Notes under the pieces: model-generated | Told to the model about the DNA's origin: nothing | Databases searched by the model: none | What the model saw: only the letters and a program-made list of their open reading frames with translations | In this document: piece by piece, positions 1 to 8,016 of the stretch | Position numbering within the stretch: position 1 is the stretch's first letter | How the letters are laid out: every line of letters begins with the position of its first letter | Assembly: GCF_035984415.1 (NCBI RefSeq) | Contig: NZ_CP130720.1 | Location: forward strand, 124,001-188,000 | Direction: 5' to 3' | DNA: 64,000 nucleotides | Source of the DNA: Streptomyces sp. NBC_01296 | GTDB lineage: Bacteria > Actinomycetota > Actinomycetes > Streptomycetales > Streptomycetaceae | Position numbers and translations under genes: made by a program

Positions 1-36
1 GCCAGTCCTGGACTGCCTGGTGGGCGGAGGCAATGC

Positions 37-243
37 CTACTTGAACGCGGTAAGCACGAGCCCGATCAGACCACCGATCAGGGTCAGCGTGCCGCCGAAG
101 GCGACGAAACCACGGGTGATCGCGGCAGGCACCGTACGGCTGTCCCAGCGGGCGAGAGCAATCGTGCCGGCTGCCACCGCGAGGGAGAGCAGCCCGGCAA
201 CCACGATGACGATGAGAAACATGATGGTCTGGGTGTGGTTCAC
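37..243 (-). CDS. Small membrane protein, two TM segments
   Basis: A 68-residue protein of unknown function. Residues about 7-30 (FLIVIVVAGLLSLAVAAGTI) form one hydrophobic segment and about 46-66 a second one, separated by a short charged stretch with Arg and Asp. There is no signal peptidase site, so a two-helix inner-membrane protein is the simplest reading. The ATG start is the only one that includes the first helix. It is transcribed away from the hairpin at 353-389. Small proteins of this shape are common in Streptomyces and are usually left unnamed. I cannot assign a role. Confidence 0.7.
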   Translation of the reverse strand: MNHTQTIMFLIVIVVAGLLSLAVAAGTIALARWDSRTVPAAITRGFVAFGGTLTLIGGLIGLVLTAFK

Positions 244-352
244 AGCAAGATCACCGATTTCTGTTCGATAGGGATGGCGGCTGTCCGACTGGGACGTGAG
301 GACGTGAAAAGAACCTTCGCGCTGCGCGGCGTTACGCTCGACCGGTTTGATG

Positions 353-389
353 TTGTCCCGGGCACAACACTGGGTTGTGCCCGGGACAA
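353..389. promoter_or_regulatory. Perfect 16-bp inverted repeat upstream of a start codon
   Basis: TTGTCCCGGGCACAAC (353-368) and its exact reverse complement (374-389) are separated by ACTGG. The right arm ends 12 bases before the ATG at 402, so it overlaps where the leader or promoter of the next gene must lie. It could be an operator or a leader hairpin. No U-tract follows, so a standard terminator is less likely. Confidence 0.6.
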
Positions 390-401
390 AGAGGGGCGGG
401 G

Positions 402-1127
402 ATGGGAGAGCCTCCGAAGCGCGCGGGTCGGCCGTGGGCTGAACCGAAGGGGCCGAGTGCGGAGGTGAACGAGCTGGTACGGCTGATCCGTGGCTGGATC
501 GACGAGTCGCCGCTCAACGTCGCCGCGTTATACGCCGGTCTGAATGCCGAGCACTTCACCGACCGGGTTGTACCGGACATCAAGCGGGTCCGCGCCCAGC
601 TGGGGGGTGAGGGCTTGACCTGGGATCTCGTTGAAGCCGTCGCCGACGTCTGCTTCTCTGGGGAATCGGCTGAGGCGGCAGAGGTTCGGGTCGCGCCCGC
701 GAAGGAGCTTTGGAAGCGTGCCGACTCCAACCCCACGCTCCATCAGCCGGTCTCCAGTCAGGCGCTGATCGACGCTCAGGCTCGCACAACCCAGGTGTAC
801 GAGGAGCTTGCCCGTCCCACCAGGCCCTGGAGGTCTCCGAGCAAGCCCGCCATGAGGCACTGCGTATCGGAACCGTGCTGTTTGCCCAGCTGGGTCAGTC
901 GCGGGACGAGGTTGCCTCGCTCACTCGGCGTCTTCGGGCCGCCAACGCCCACCAGATGCAACCCTCGCAGGAGTCCCCGGTGCGGACGCAGTTGGTCCGT
1001 GCGCAAGAGGTGGTGGAAGAACTCCGTGGCGAGCTTGCGCGTGCGGAGGCACAGCGTGACCGCTATGAGCAGGTCGTGGACGCGTTGGCCTTGATGATCG
1101 AAGGGCTGGAGGCAGAGCTCGTTGCCC
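402..1127 (+). pseudogene. Coiled-coil helix-turn-helix-type protein, frameshifted and IS-interrupted
   Basis: The reading frame opens at ATG 402 and encodes a Streptomyces-type N-terminal domain: a basic tail, LVRLIRGWIDES, then a helical region ending EAVADVCF. After about codon 140 (near 820-840) the reading must move to another frame, where HEALRIGTVLFAQL and a long coiled coil follow (RLRAANAHQ through VEELRGELARAEAQRDRYEQ). The coiled coil stops abruptly at 1127, exactly where the left inverted repeat of an IS5-type element begins. The gene is therefore damaged twice: one frameshift and one insertion. Related Streptomyces proteins often continue into more coiled coil or a membrane region, which is missing here. 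Function unknown. Confidence 0.6.
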
Positions 1128-1170
1128 TAAGACATCGTTTCTTATGGCGTGATCGTTCGTTGAACCGTGC

Positions 1171-1981
1171 ATGACGGATCTGGTTGAGCGGTTGGTGCCG
1201 GACGAGTTGTGGGTGCTGTTCAGGCGGGTCGTCCCGCCGACGGAGGTCATACGTCCGCAGGGTGGCGGCCGGCGTCGTGCGGGTGATCGCGAGGCGTTGG
1301 CCGCGATCATCTTCGTGGCGGCCTCGGGCTGCACGTGGCGGCAGCTGCCGCCGGTGTTCGGCCCGAGCTGGCAGACGGTCTACCGGCGCTTCGCCCAGTG
1401 GAGCCGGGCCCGGGTCTGGGCCCGGCTCCACCGCGTCATCCTCGACGAACTCGGGGCCCGCGGGGAACTGGACTGGTCGCGCTGCGCGATCGATTCGGTC
1501 AGCATGCGGGCTGCAAAAGGGGGCCTCTGACGGGACCGAATCCGACCGACCGTGGCAAGCCTGGATCGAAAATCCACCTGATCACCGACCGGAACGGACT
1601 GCTGCTCTCGCTGGGCATTTCCGGCGCGAACATGCACGACAGCCTCGGCCTTGAAACGCTGGTACGGGGCATCCCGCCGATCCGGTCCCGGCGAGGACCT
1701 CGCAGGCGGCGGCCCGCCAAGCTCCACGCAGACAAGGGCTACGACTACGACCACCTGCGTCGATGGCTCCGCAAACGCGGCATCCGCCACCGCAAGGAAT
1801 CGAGTCCTCCGGGCGGCTCGGCCGCCACCGATGGGTCGTCGAACGGACCGTGTCCTGGCTCGCCGGCTGCCGTCGGCTCCACCGCCGATACGAGCGCAAG
1901 GCCGAACACTTCCTCGCCTTCGTCGGCATAGCCGCAGCCCTCATCTGCCACTGCCGATTGGCCACCCTGCTCAGGGCCTGA
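1171..1981 (+). pseudogene. IS5-family transposase, three frames
   Basis: The N-terminal part (LVERLVPDELWVLF, then SGCTWRQLPPVFGPSWQTVYRRF) runs to a stop at 1528-1530. The middle part (LTGPNPTDRGKPGSKIHLITD, HADKGYDY) continues in the -1 frame, and the C-terminus (GIESSGRLGRHRWVVERTVSW to LLRA) in a third frame. The first switch sits on GCAAAAGGGGG, a run typical of the programmed -1 shift in this IS group, so it may be functional. The second switch, near 1800, lies where relatives have a few extra residues (RIARKGIESS) and looks like a true small deletion. The DDE catalytic domain is thus split, and the element is probably not autonomous. Confidence 0.75.
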
Positions 1982-2327
1982 GCCGGTTCTCCTGCACGTC
2001 AAAACAGACCAGCCCCATCGAGTCCGCCAAGTCTGCCGCGTATCCCGACGCTTCCTCGGCCCTGCTCCAGCCCATCCCGAAGTACATGAGCGGACCGCTT
2101 GCACTCTCGATCAACGGTCCAACCGACCAGGGCGAGGTCTCTTCCTCGTCCTCGGTGATGTCGCACCACCGGTCCAGAAGCGCGGCAACGTAGGCAGCTA
2201 TGCGTTCAGACGGAGGCTCCACGGCCTCACCGTCGAGATAGCAGTCGTGCAGGACGTTGAAGACCCGGCCGGCGGTCTTGTCATCCGCCGGTCGCTCGCC
2301 TTCCCAGACAGCCAGGTCGTAGCTCAT
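1971..2327 (-). CDS. Small acidic conserved protein (MSYDLAVWEGERP type)
   Basis: A 118-residue soluble protein starting MSYDLAVWEGERPADDKTA and ending VCFDVQENRLRP. It is acidic, with no membrane segment. I recognise the opening as a small actinobacterial family of unknown function that often sits beside toxin or immunity-like genes; its biochemical role is not known to me. It lies tail to tail with the transposase, overlapping its 3' end by 11 bases, and both genes lie between the inverted repeats at 1130 and 2406. It is therefore either a passenger of the element or was captured when the element rearranged. The reading frame is intact, unlike the transposase. Confidence 0.7.
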   Translation of the reverse strand: MSYDLAVWEGERPADDKTAGRVFNVLHDCYLDGEAVEPPSERIAAYVAALLDRWCDITEDEEETSPWSVGPLIESASGPLMYFGMGWSRAEEASGYAADLADSMGLVCFDVQENRLRP

Positions 2328-2408
2328 GCCCGGAGACTTTCACACCACACTGACACCCATCTGGGCCGGTCATCAGCACCCGTTACAGCCAAAAGAAACG
2401 ACGTCTTA

Positions 2409-3048
2409 TTACTGATCGCTTCAGAATGCGGTGCGTAGTCGTCACAAGCAGATGATGGAGCAGGCGAGTTCGAGCAGTGCCTGGTGGAGGTCGGCGCGTA
2501 TCTCGTAGCGGATGCGCAGGCGCTTGAACTGGTGGAGCCAGGCGAAGGCCCGCTCTACGCCCCAGCGGGTCTTGCCCAGGCCCGAGCCGTGCGGGGTACC
2601 GCGTCGGGCGATCTTCGGCGTGATGCCGCGCTTGCGGATCAATCGCTGGTACTTGTCAAAGTCATAGCCGCGGTCGGCGAAGAGCCGTTTGGGCCGGTGG
2701 CGAGGGGGTCCTCGTCGGCCGCGGAAGCGAGGAACGGCGTCCAGCAGCGGTATCAGCTGGGTGACGTCGTGCCGGTTGCCTGCAGTCAGCGACACCGCGA
2801 GCGGAGTGCCGTGCCGGTCGACGATCACATGGTGCTTGCTGCCGGGACGGCCGCGGTCGACCGGCGAAGGTCCGGTGTGAGCTCCCCCTTTGAGCGCTCT
2901 GACGTGGGAGCCGTCGATTGAGCAGTCGTCCATGTCGAGGAGGCCTGCTCTGCGCAGTTCGGTGAGCAGGGTCTCGTGGAGGCGGGGCCAGAGCCCGGCC
3001 TCGGTCCAGTCCCGCAGGCGTCGCCAGCAGGTCACCCCGCTGCAGCCG
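2409..3048 (-). pseudogene. IS5-family transposase, N-terminally truncated
   Basis: On the minus strand the homologous region starts at MIGCSGVTCWRRLRDWTEAG and continues through HTGPSPVDRGRPGSKHHVIV, FADRGYDFDKY and GVERAFAWLHQFKRLRIRYE to ICL, then TGA at 2442-2444. Relatives have about 70 more residues at the N-terminus; these are missing because homology stops at about 3048, where an unrelated plus-strand gene fragment begins. Downstream of the TGA the frame reads RLRTAF and a second stop, so the last few residues may have been lost to a nonsense change. Its low-coordinate end directly abuts the right end of the neighbouring IS5-type element. Confidence 0.8.
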
Positions 3049-3378
3049 ATCATGGTCCCCCCGACGTGGAACGACAAGGAGCGCGTCGAGGAGTACGTCG
3101 CGCTCATGGAGCAGGGAACGGTCCCCACAGCGGTGGCGATCTCCACACTGGACGTGTGCCAGCCCGCCATCGACCGGGGAGACGACTATTTCGTGCACTG
3201 GGGCCTGACCCACTTCCTCCTCGACGGCCACCACAAACTGGAAGCCGCCGCCGCAACCGGCCAACCGGTGCGGATCCTCTCGCTCCTGGCCCTGGGTGAA
3301 AGCCTGGCCGGATCGGACGACGCCGCCCGACTGCCAGCCCTGCGCACCCGCGCCCGCTCGGCCCGAGTGCCCAGATAG
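3049..3378 (+). pseudogene. 3' fragment of a conserved Streptomyces gene
   Basis: The frame reads VPPTWNDKERVEEYVALMEQ, then TLDVCQPAID, WGLTHFLLDGHHKLEAAAAT and LLALGESLAGSDDAARLPAL, ending at 3378. The DGHHKLEAA segment resembles ParB/sulfiredoxin-like folds, but I see no complete domain. The 5' end coincides with the truncated end of the IS5 transposase at 3048, so the upstream part was lost through the insertion or a later deletion. I recognise the sequence style as a conserved hypothetical of Streptomyces. No function can be assigned. Confidence 0.6.
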
Positions 3379-3411
3379 TTGGCCCACCTGGACGACTACG
3401 GCGCTCATCGT
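3375..3411. repeat. Palindromic intergenic repeat, copy 1
   Basis: TAGTTGGCCCACCTGG followed by ACGACTACGGCGCTCA closely matches the arm-and-loop sequence at 62507-62541, and its left part matches 49371-49386. It overlaps the stop of the preceding fragment. Confidence 0.5.
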
Positions 3412-3448
3412 GCCGTCGGCGCACTCCCGTGCACACCAGTGACCGACG

Positions 3449-4138
3449 TCAGACGTTCGTAGCCGGCTGGTGTGCAGTGAGCTCCGCTTTTTCCAGCCAG
3501 TCGATGTACCAGCGGGCGAAAGTGATCGGCTTCTCCGCGTGGTCGAGGAGCGGGACCAGGTCTGCGTCATCTGCCCGGCAGTCGGACCAGATGGTGCCGC
3601 GGTGGGTGCCGCTGATGATCAGCCACTCCCGCTGGGCGCAGCCGAGGTGGGAGATCACGATGGCGCCAGCGGTGCGCTCGGGAGTGAACATCAGGAGTTC
3701 CCAGCGTTCGTCCCACGCCTCGATGGCGTCGTCGAAGTCCTCGATCTCCTCGAAGTCCTCCTCTTCTGGACGGACGGCGAGAAGTGCGTCGAGGGCTTCG
3801 GGGTCCGGGCCGTGTTCAGGAAATGGCCGGGCGAGCATGGCCAAGTCGGCCAGCTCGGCGCCGTCCCCTTCCCAGCGCCAGCGGCCCTGCACGCGTCGAA
3901 CGGGGAAAAGGCCGTATGCCGGACCAGCGCCGCCGGCGCCCACGCGGGTGAGGAAGCTCCGGTAGTCATTTGGCAACCGCACGCCTACCTGCGCTTCGAG
4001 GTCGGCGAGCCCGTCATCGGTCAGTGGGTCTTCCAGGACCCACCGGTGCCCGTGCGAGCCGAACACGTCGCCGCTCGGCGGCTGTGCACCCAACGCGACC
4101 ACACGCTGACGGACACCATTCCACTGCTGATCAACCAT
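3449..4138 (-). CDS. SMI1/KNR4 (SUKH) family protein
   Basis: From ATG 4138 the protein begins MVDQQWNGVRQRVVALGAQP. The SMI1/KNR4 core is clear at LTDDGLADLEAQVGVRLPND-YRSFLTRVGAGGAGPAYGL, the hallmark of this fold. Family knowledge: SUKH proteins are widespread as immunity proteins of polymorphic toxins and as adaptors. The C-terminal part (LDHAEKPITFARWYIDWLEK) is the usual closing helix. The frame is open 16 codons further upstream, but those residues are not family-like. No toxin gene is visible beside it, so its partner is unknown. The surroundings are IS remnants, suggesting a transferred orphan immunity gene. Confidence 0.85.
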   Translation of the reverse strand: MVDQQWNGVRQRVVALGAQPPSGDVFGSHGHRWVLEDPLTDDGLADLEAQVGVRLPNDYRSFLTRVGAGGAGPAYGLFPVRRVQGRWRWEGDGAELADLAMLARPFPEHGPDPEALDALLAVRPEEEDFEEIEDFDDAIEAWDERWELLMFTPERTAGAIVISHLGCAQREWLIISGTHRGTIWSDCRADDADLVPLLDHAEKPITFARWYIDWLEKAELTAHQPATNV

Positions 4139-4305
4139 GCGCAGACCGTACGGGGAACCACCGACATCGGACCGGCCAGGTACCACGCACGCCTGCGGGA
4201 CAAACAGAACGCTCAGGGGCCAACTACACCGCTAAGTCACAGCGGCCACCTCTGTGCCGCGAGCAGACTGGCCCCGAAATTCGAACACCTGATTGAATAA
4301 ATGCG

Positions 4306-4482
4306 GTGACGTCCTTCCGCTTCCCCGCCAACCTGATCAGCCTCAAGCGCCAGCAGATCCACACCTAAAAGCAGCTCGCTCTTCGCCCAACCATGGGAGC
4401 GGCCGAGCTGCGCCGGGAGCTGATCGTGCGCTGGAGTGGCGAGGAGTTCGTCGTCACTGAGCCCGGGACGCGGTCCTCGTGA
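4306..4482 (+). pseudogene. Small gene with premature stop, coupled to next ORF
   Basis: From GTG 4306 the frame reads VTSFRFPANLISLKRQQIHT and meets TAA at 4366-4368. Reading on in the same frame gives KQLALRPT-MGAAELRRELIVRW and a stop at 4480-4482. A single tyrosine-to-stop change would explain this, because relatives carry a short protein of this shape just upstream of DUF6233 genes. The final TGA overlaps the GTG of the next ORF by four bases (GTGA), a classic translational-coupling junction. The second half (from ATG 4393) could still be translated alone. Confidence 0.5.
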
Positions 4483-4706
4483 GCGACCTCGAGGCCCGCC
4501 TGGAGAGCTGGCGGGCCGTGCGGGCGTGGCTGGGCTGGCAGCAGAAGCTGGCCGAGCGGGCGATCAGCGAGCTGGAGGCGGAGCTGGCCGCCGAGGCGGC
4601 CCACTGGCCCCCGCCTCCGCCGCCGGACTGGAAGCTCGAATCCATCCGCACCGGGTCTGGACCGAAGGCGCTGCGCTTCTCTGGGGGTTCAAGGACCGTG
4701 GTGTGA
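4479..4706 (+). CDS. DUF6233-like protein, C-terminally shortened
   Basis: Seventy-five residues beginning MSDLEARLESWRAVRAWLGW, then a helical ELEAELAAEAAHWPPPPPPDWKLE segment. This arrangement (N-terminal helix pair, proline run, PDW) is what I know from Streptomyces DUF6233 proteins. Those normally continue with a Cys/His-containing C-terminal half of about 50 residues, which is absent: after SIRTG the sequence becomes unrelated and stops. It is therefore probably a truncated family member. The start overlaps the preceding ORF by GTGA. Function of the family is unknown. Confidence 0.5.
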   Translation: MSDLEARLESWRAVRAWLGWQQKLAERAISELEAELAAEAAHWPPPPPPDWKLESIRTGSGPKALRFSGGSRTVV

Positions 4707-4792
4707 CGTTGCTCTGACCCTCTCGTTGGGGTTTCTGCAACGGTTCTCGGGGGGTGTAGCTCTGCGGCAGATCGTTGCGATCGACTCGTGGA

Positions 4793-5250
4793 GTGGGAGT
4801 GGAAGTGCGGGCATTTCCTGTGGTGCTGCCATCAGGCACCCGGTACTGGACTGTGGTCGGCGAAGACTTTGGGGTGGTCGAGGAAGCCGACCGATTCTTG
4901 AGGGAGACCCGACTGGCGCGGGGCCGGGCGGAGACGACCACGAAGGCGTACGCCGAGGGCATCGTCCTGTTTATGCGGTGGTGCGAGGCGACTGGGAGAG
5001 ACTGGAGGACTGCGGCCCGGGAGATGGGGCTGTTCATGCTCTGGCTGAAGTGGACGCCGGGCCGCGGCGGCAAACCCCCGGTCGTGGTGCCGGGCCCGGG
5101 GTCGAAGCCGGTCCGGCAAGAGATCCGGATCAACAAGGTCCTCACGGCGGTGCGGATGTTCCTGCTCCATGGCGTGACGAACGAGACGGTGCCGGGCTGG
5201 GTGCTGGAGCAGATCTACGAGGTCGGTGACACTCGAGAGATCCACCTGCG
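4793..5250 (+). pseudogene. Tyrosine recombinase N-terminal fragment (Tn554 TnpA-like)
   Basis: About 150 residues match the SAM-like core-binding domain of tyrosine recombinases: FLRETRLARGRAETTTKAYA, then FMRWCEATGRDWRTAARE and INKVLTAVRMFLLHGV. The spacing and the MGLFMLWLKWTP segment resemble TnpA of Tn554-type elements. The catalytic domain with Arg-His-Arg-Tyr is completely absent; after GDTREI the frame runs into unrelated sequence and stops at 5386. Several in-frame GTG codons (4793, 4799, 4805) could be the start. It is an inactive remnant, perhaps of the same kind of element as 55114-55690. Confidence 0.65.
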
Positions 5251-5268
5251 CTGCCGACCGCCCCCGGA

Positions 5269-5511
5269 TCAGGGCGGTGGAAACAACCAGCGCGCGTACT
5301 CGCTCCGGTCAGCGGCTCGGCGGGAGCGGACCAGAGCCCGCCCGCCGAGGCTGGTGCTGATCAGCCCCAGCACGAGGGCCACGTAGGCTCCGCCCAGCCC
5401 ATTGCCGGTGCCGAGGCCACCGTCGGCGGTGGCCGCGACCAGCCCACCGAGGGCCATGCCGATCAGCCCGGCGGCCATGGCGAGCATGGCGCTGATCAAC
5501 CGGTACGTCAC
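5269..5511 (-). pseudogene. DUF6223-like membrane protein, truncated
   Basis: Eighty residues with two hydrophobic segments: MLAMAAGLIGMALGGLVAAT and GGAYVALVLGLISTSLGGRA. The linker TADGGLGTGNGLGGA and the tail ALVRSRRA are characteristic of Streptomyces DUF6223 proteins, which are usually about 130 residues with four helices. The first half is missing here, replaced by MTYRLI. The 5' side abuts the truncated LuxR fragment on the other strand, so a deletion joined two partial genes at about 5511-5541. Confidence 0.6.
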
Positions 5512-5540
5512 CCAGCCACTCCCACCACCCCGGCACCGGT

Positions 5541-5756
5541 ACTGGTCTGGAAGTGCTGACCGGCCGCGAACGCGAATCCGTCCTCCTGGTCGCGAACGGC
5601 CTGTCCAACGACGGGATCGCGGACCGCATGGCGATCAGCCCGCTGACCGCGAAAACCCACATCAACCGGGCCATGACCAAACTCCACGCCCGCGACCGCG
5701 CCCAGCTCGTGGTCCTCGCCTACGAATCCGGCCTGGTCACCCCGCGCAATTCCTGA
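5541..5756 (+). pseudogene. LuxR-type DNA-binding domain remnant
   Basis: The frame encodes LEVLTGREREVxxLVANGLS-like sequence: LTGRERESVLLVANGLSNDG, then ADRMAISPLTAKTHINRAMT and KLHARDRAQLVVLAYESGLV. This is the complete helix-turn-helix of a NarL/LuxR response regulator. The receiver domain with its phospho-acceptor Asp is missing, since the coding sequence begins at the junction with the DUF6223-like fragment. The first usable codon is GTG 5553. In full-length relatives this C-terminal domain follows a linker of about 20 residues. Confidence 0.75.
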
Positions 5757-5798
5757 AACCCACGGGTCCAGGTGGGCATGCCACATCCCTTGGGGAAT

Positions 5799-6986
5799 TC
5801 ACCTTGGCCGCGAGCTCCCGCGTCCCGGCCTCGCGAGAGCGATCACCGGTCCAGCAGCGATCAGGACCGCGAGTGCCGCGTACCCGTAGGCGAGCGTGGT
5901 GACCGTGGCGACCCCGGCGACCAGCAGCGGGCCGCCTGCGTCGCCGAGTTCGCGGCCGAGTTCGGCAGTGCCCATGGTCTGGCCCATGCGCTCCTCAGGG
6001 GTCGATGCGGCGAGGGCGGCGAAGCCGAGCGGGGTGATCAGCCCGGTACCGGCGCCGATGAGGGCGGCGGCCAGCAGGACCCCGACCAGGCCGGGCAGCA
6101 TCGCGGCAGCGAGCCCGGCCGCAGTGATGAGCAGTCCGGTCAGCAGGCCGGTACGGGTGGTCAGGCGCCCCGCGTCCAGGGCGCGTCCCGCCTTCGGCTG
6201 GACAACGGCGGCGGTGGCGGCGAGGACGGAGACGGCAGCGCCGGTGGCCACGGTGCCGAGTCCGGCCGCGGCGCCGGAGACAGGCAGGAAGCCGACGCCG
6301 ACGGACAACGCGGCGGTGGCCGCGGCGAGGGCGCCGGTCGGTGCGAGGAAGGACCGGTCGGCCAGCCGGCGGGCGAGGTCGGCCACGGTCTGCCGCTTAC
6401 GGGGCAGCGGCGGTACGACGGGCACGGCGAGCGCGGCCCACAGGGCGACGGCCGCCGCGCACACCGCCGTGACGGTGAACAGCAGCCGCAGGCCACCGGC
6501 CCAGACCAGGACGCCGCCGAGCAGCGGGCCGAGGGTGTAGCCGATGGACTTGTAGAAGCCGTAACTGCCGAACGCACGTCCCCGATTGGCCGCCGGGTTG
6601 AGGCGGGCAACCATGGCGGACGCCGACGGGGAGAACGCGGAGGCCGCGGCGCCCTGACCGAGGCGGGCCGCCCACAGCCAGCCGGGGCTGTCGGCGATCG
6701 CGTACAGCGCGGAGGCGAACGCGAACGCGATAAGGCCGCCGAGGAGGACCGGCTTGCCGCCGACCCGGTCGGCCAGCGAGCCGAACACCGGCTTGAGCAG
6801 CACCTCTGCCCCGTCATACAGCGCGAGCAGGCCGCCCAAGACCAGGAGCGAGGTGACGGCGTCCTCGGAGAACCCGCCAAGGTTGGCAGCGATACCGTGC
6901 GCACCGAACGCGGTGGTGAACCCCGCCGCATACAGGGGCCACATGGTCGATCTCGGGGCGGCCGGGGCTATGGGCTGACTGGTCAC
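5799..6986 (-). CDS. MFS transporter
   Basis: A 395-residue, twelve-helix major facilitator. Conserved features include the loop 2-3 motif GSLADRVGGKPVLLGGLIAF, the ARLGQGAAASAFSPSASAMV segment of helix 4 and SYGFYKSIGYTLGPLLGGVL in helix 5. The chosen GTG start (6986) has a GAGGA site seven bases upstream; ten more residues are open before it. It is the last gene of a minus-strand cluster with MerR, a MerT-like protein and a 111-aa protein. The context suggests export of a metal or metal complex, but substrate cannot be read from the sequence. A ligase remnant lies between it and the MerT-like gene. Confidence 0.85.
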   Translation of the reverse strand: MTSQPIAPAAPRSTMWPLYAAGFTTAFGAHGIAANLGGFSEDAVTSLLVLGGLLALYDGAEVLLKPVFGSLADRVGGKPVLLGGLIAFAFASALYAIADSPGWLWAARLGQGAAASAFSPSASAMVARLNPAANRGRAFGSYGFYKSIGYTLGPLLGGVLVWAGGLRLLFTVTAVCAAAVALWAALAVPVVPPLPRKRQTVADLARRLADRSFLAPTGALAAATAALSVGVGFLPVSGAAAGLGTVATGAAVSVLAATAAVVQPKAGRALDAGRLTTRTGLLTGLLITAAGLAAAMLPGLVGVLLAAALIGAGTGLITPLGFAALAASTPEERMGQTMGTAELGRELGDAGGPLLVAGVATVTTLAYGYAALAVLIAAGPVIALARPGRGSSRPR

Positions 6987-7133
6987 GATGGGTCCTCGTC
7001 GCGTCATGATCATCATGGGCCGGTACTACCGACCACCACACCACCAGCAACAGCCCAACGAGCCCTGGTTCACCCTCCCGGACACGCCGGTTCACCGGCG
7101 AAACGCCACTGCACCCCGCCCGGTCAACCAGCG

Positions 7134-7260
7134 GCCGCCGCCGGACCCTCACCGAACCCGGGGTACGGCATCGAGCCCCACGTCCAGGCGCAGCCGCTGG
7201 AACCGGAGCGGGTGGCGGAAGACGCCGCCGCGACGAACAGGGCAACAGAACGAGCGACAG
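7134..7260 (-). pseudogene. Remnant of the 3' end of an ATP-dependent DNA ligase gene
   Basis: The minus strand reads RHPLRFQRLRLDVGLDAVPR and then shifts frame to PGFGEGPAAAAG with a stop. The intact ligase at 60758-61789 ends RHPLRFKRLRLDVGVGDVPR followed by FGEGSAAAAG. The DNA is also close to identical over the block around 7176-7215. This is therefore the last ~35 codons of another ligase copy with a one-base shift. It sits between the MerT-like gene and the MFS gene. Confidence 0.75.
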
Positions 7261-7274
7261 TCACACCGGCGACC

Positions 7275-7589
7275 CTACTGGCGGCCCGCGCCCGAGATCT
7301 CCAGCAGGTCAGCACCCTTCCGGCAGCCGCACTCGCCCTCACCTGCGCTCTTCGTGCCGCAGGAGCAGGAGCGGCGGCGCCGGCCGAGCCACCAGGCTCC
7401 GGCGGCGAGCACGGCCAGGACCACGGCGAGGGCGGGCAGCCAGCCCACCACCGCACCCGCGCCGGCCCCCAGGACGCCCGCGGTAATCAGGACGGGCAGC
7501 GCGCAGCACGCCACACAGGCCAGGGCGGCCATCGCCCCGAGCGCTTTCGGGGCACGGTCGGGGCGCAGGTCAGCAGCATGGTCCGGCAT
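7275..7589 (-). CDS. MerT/MerF-like small membrane protein
   Basis: A 104-residue protein with a first hydrophobic segment containing a vicinal Cys pair (ALACVACCALPVLITAGVLG), a second segment GWLPALAVVLAVLAAGAWWL, and a cytosolic Cys-rich tail (SCSCG, ECGC). Paired cysteines in helix 1 are the Hg(II)-binding feature of mercury transporters MerT and MerF. The ATG start has an AGGAG site and overlaps the merR-like 3' end by 20 bases, so the two are co-transcribed. The likely role is uptake of Hg(II) or a similar soft metal ion. No mercuric reductase is visible nearby. Confidence 0.65.
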   Translation of the reverse strand: MPDHAADLRPDRAPKALGAMAALACVACCALPVLITAGVLGAGAGAVVGWLPALAVVLAVLAAGAWWLGRRRRSCSCGTKSAGEGECGCRKGADLLEISGAGRQ

Positions 7590-8016
7590 GGCGGTTCTCC
7601 TCGGCGAGGTCGGTGAAGGGGATGGGACAGCACGGGCTCTGGGCGCAGACGGTGAGGTCGTCGCAGCCCGCCTCGACGGCGGTGGCCAGGGCGGTGCGGA
7701 TGGTGGTCAGGTCGGCGATCTTCGCGTCGACCTCGCCGAGCTTGGCCGCGGCCCGCTCCTGGAGCCCCGCGACCGGGCGGCCGTGCCGGTGGCGGCCGGC
7801 CTCCAGCAGCTCGGCAACTTCCTCCAGCGTGAATCCGAGCCGCTGGGCGGCCTTGATGACCCGCAGCGCGGTCACCGCGTCCTCGCCGTACAGGCGGTGT
7901 CCGCCGGTGCTGCGTTCCGGCTCGGCCAGCAGGCCGCGCCGCTCGTAGTAGCGCAGCGTCTGCACGTTCACCCCGGCCGCCTCGGCGACCTGCCCACTGC
8001 GCAGACCCGTGCTCAC
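7570..8016 (-). CDS. merR: MerR family regulator, mercury-type
   Basis: A 148-residue protein starting GTG at 8016. The winged-helix begins SGQVAEAAGVNVQTLRYYER with the MerR signature RGLLAEPERSTGGHRLYGED, followed by the effector-domain helix KLGEVDAKIADLTTIRTAL. The C-terminus has CDDLTVCAQSPCCPIPF, the cysteine cluster that binds Hg(II) in the mercury-sensing subgroup. The start overlaps the upstream gene's stop by four bases (GTGA), and the gene overlaps the MerT-like gene, so the cluster is a tight operon. Expected role: metal-dependent activator of this operon. No -10/-35 could be assigned with confidence. Confidence 0.85.
   Translation of the reverse strand: MSTGLRSGQVAEAAGVNVQTLRYYERRGLLAEPERSTGGHRLYGEDAVTALRVIKAAQRLGFTLEEVAELLEAGRHRHGRPVAGLQERAAAKLGEVDAKIADLTTIRTALATAVEAGCDDLTVCAQSPCCPIPFTDLAEENRHAGPCC

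Larger units (their letters stand above)
1128..2408 (+). mobile_element. IS5-type element with internal passenger gene
   Basis: The left end AGACATCGTTTCTTATGGC (from 1130) is matched by an inverted repeat ending at 2406, with two mismatches over the 19-21 bases compared. A TA dinucleotide flanks each side (1128-1129 and 2407-2408), as expected for a TA target duplication. Between the ends lie a plus-strand IS5-family transposase (broken) and a minus-strand 118-aa gene. No other inverted repeat is visible directly after the transposase stop, so the passenger gene appears to be inside the element. The element interrupts the coiled-coil gene on its left; on its right it abuts another IS5 copy. 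Confidence 0.6.

Noticed and set aside
5772..7616. A 614-codon plus-strand open frame
   Set aside because: Antisense to the MFS transporter and MerT-like gene, dominated by Gly, Arg, Asp and Gln as usual for GC-rich shadows.
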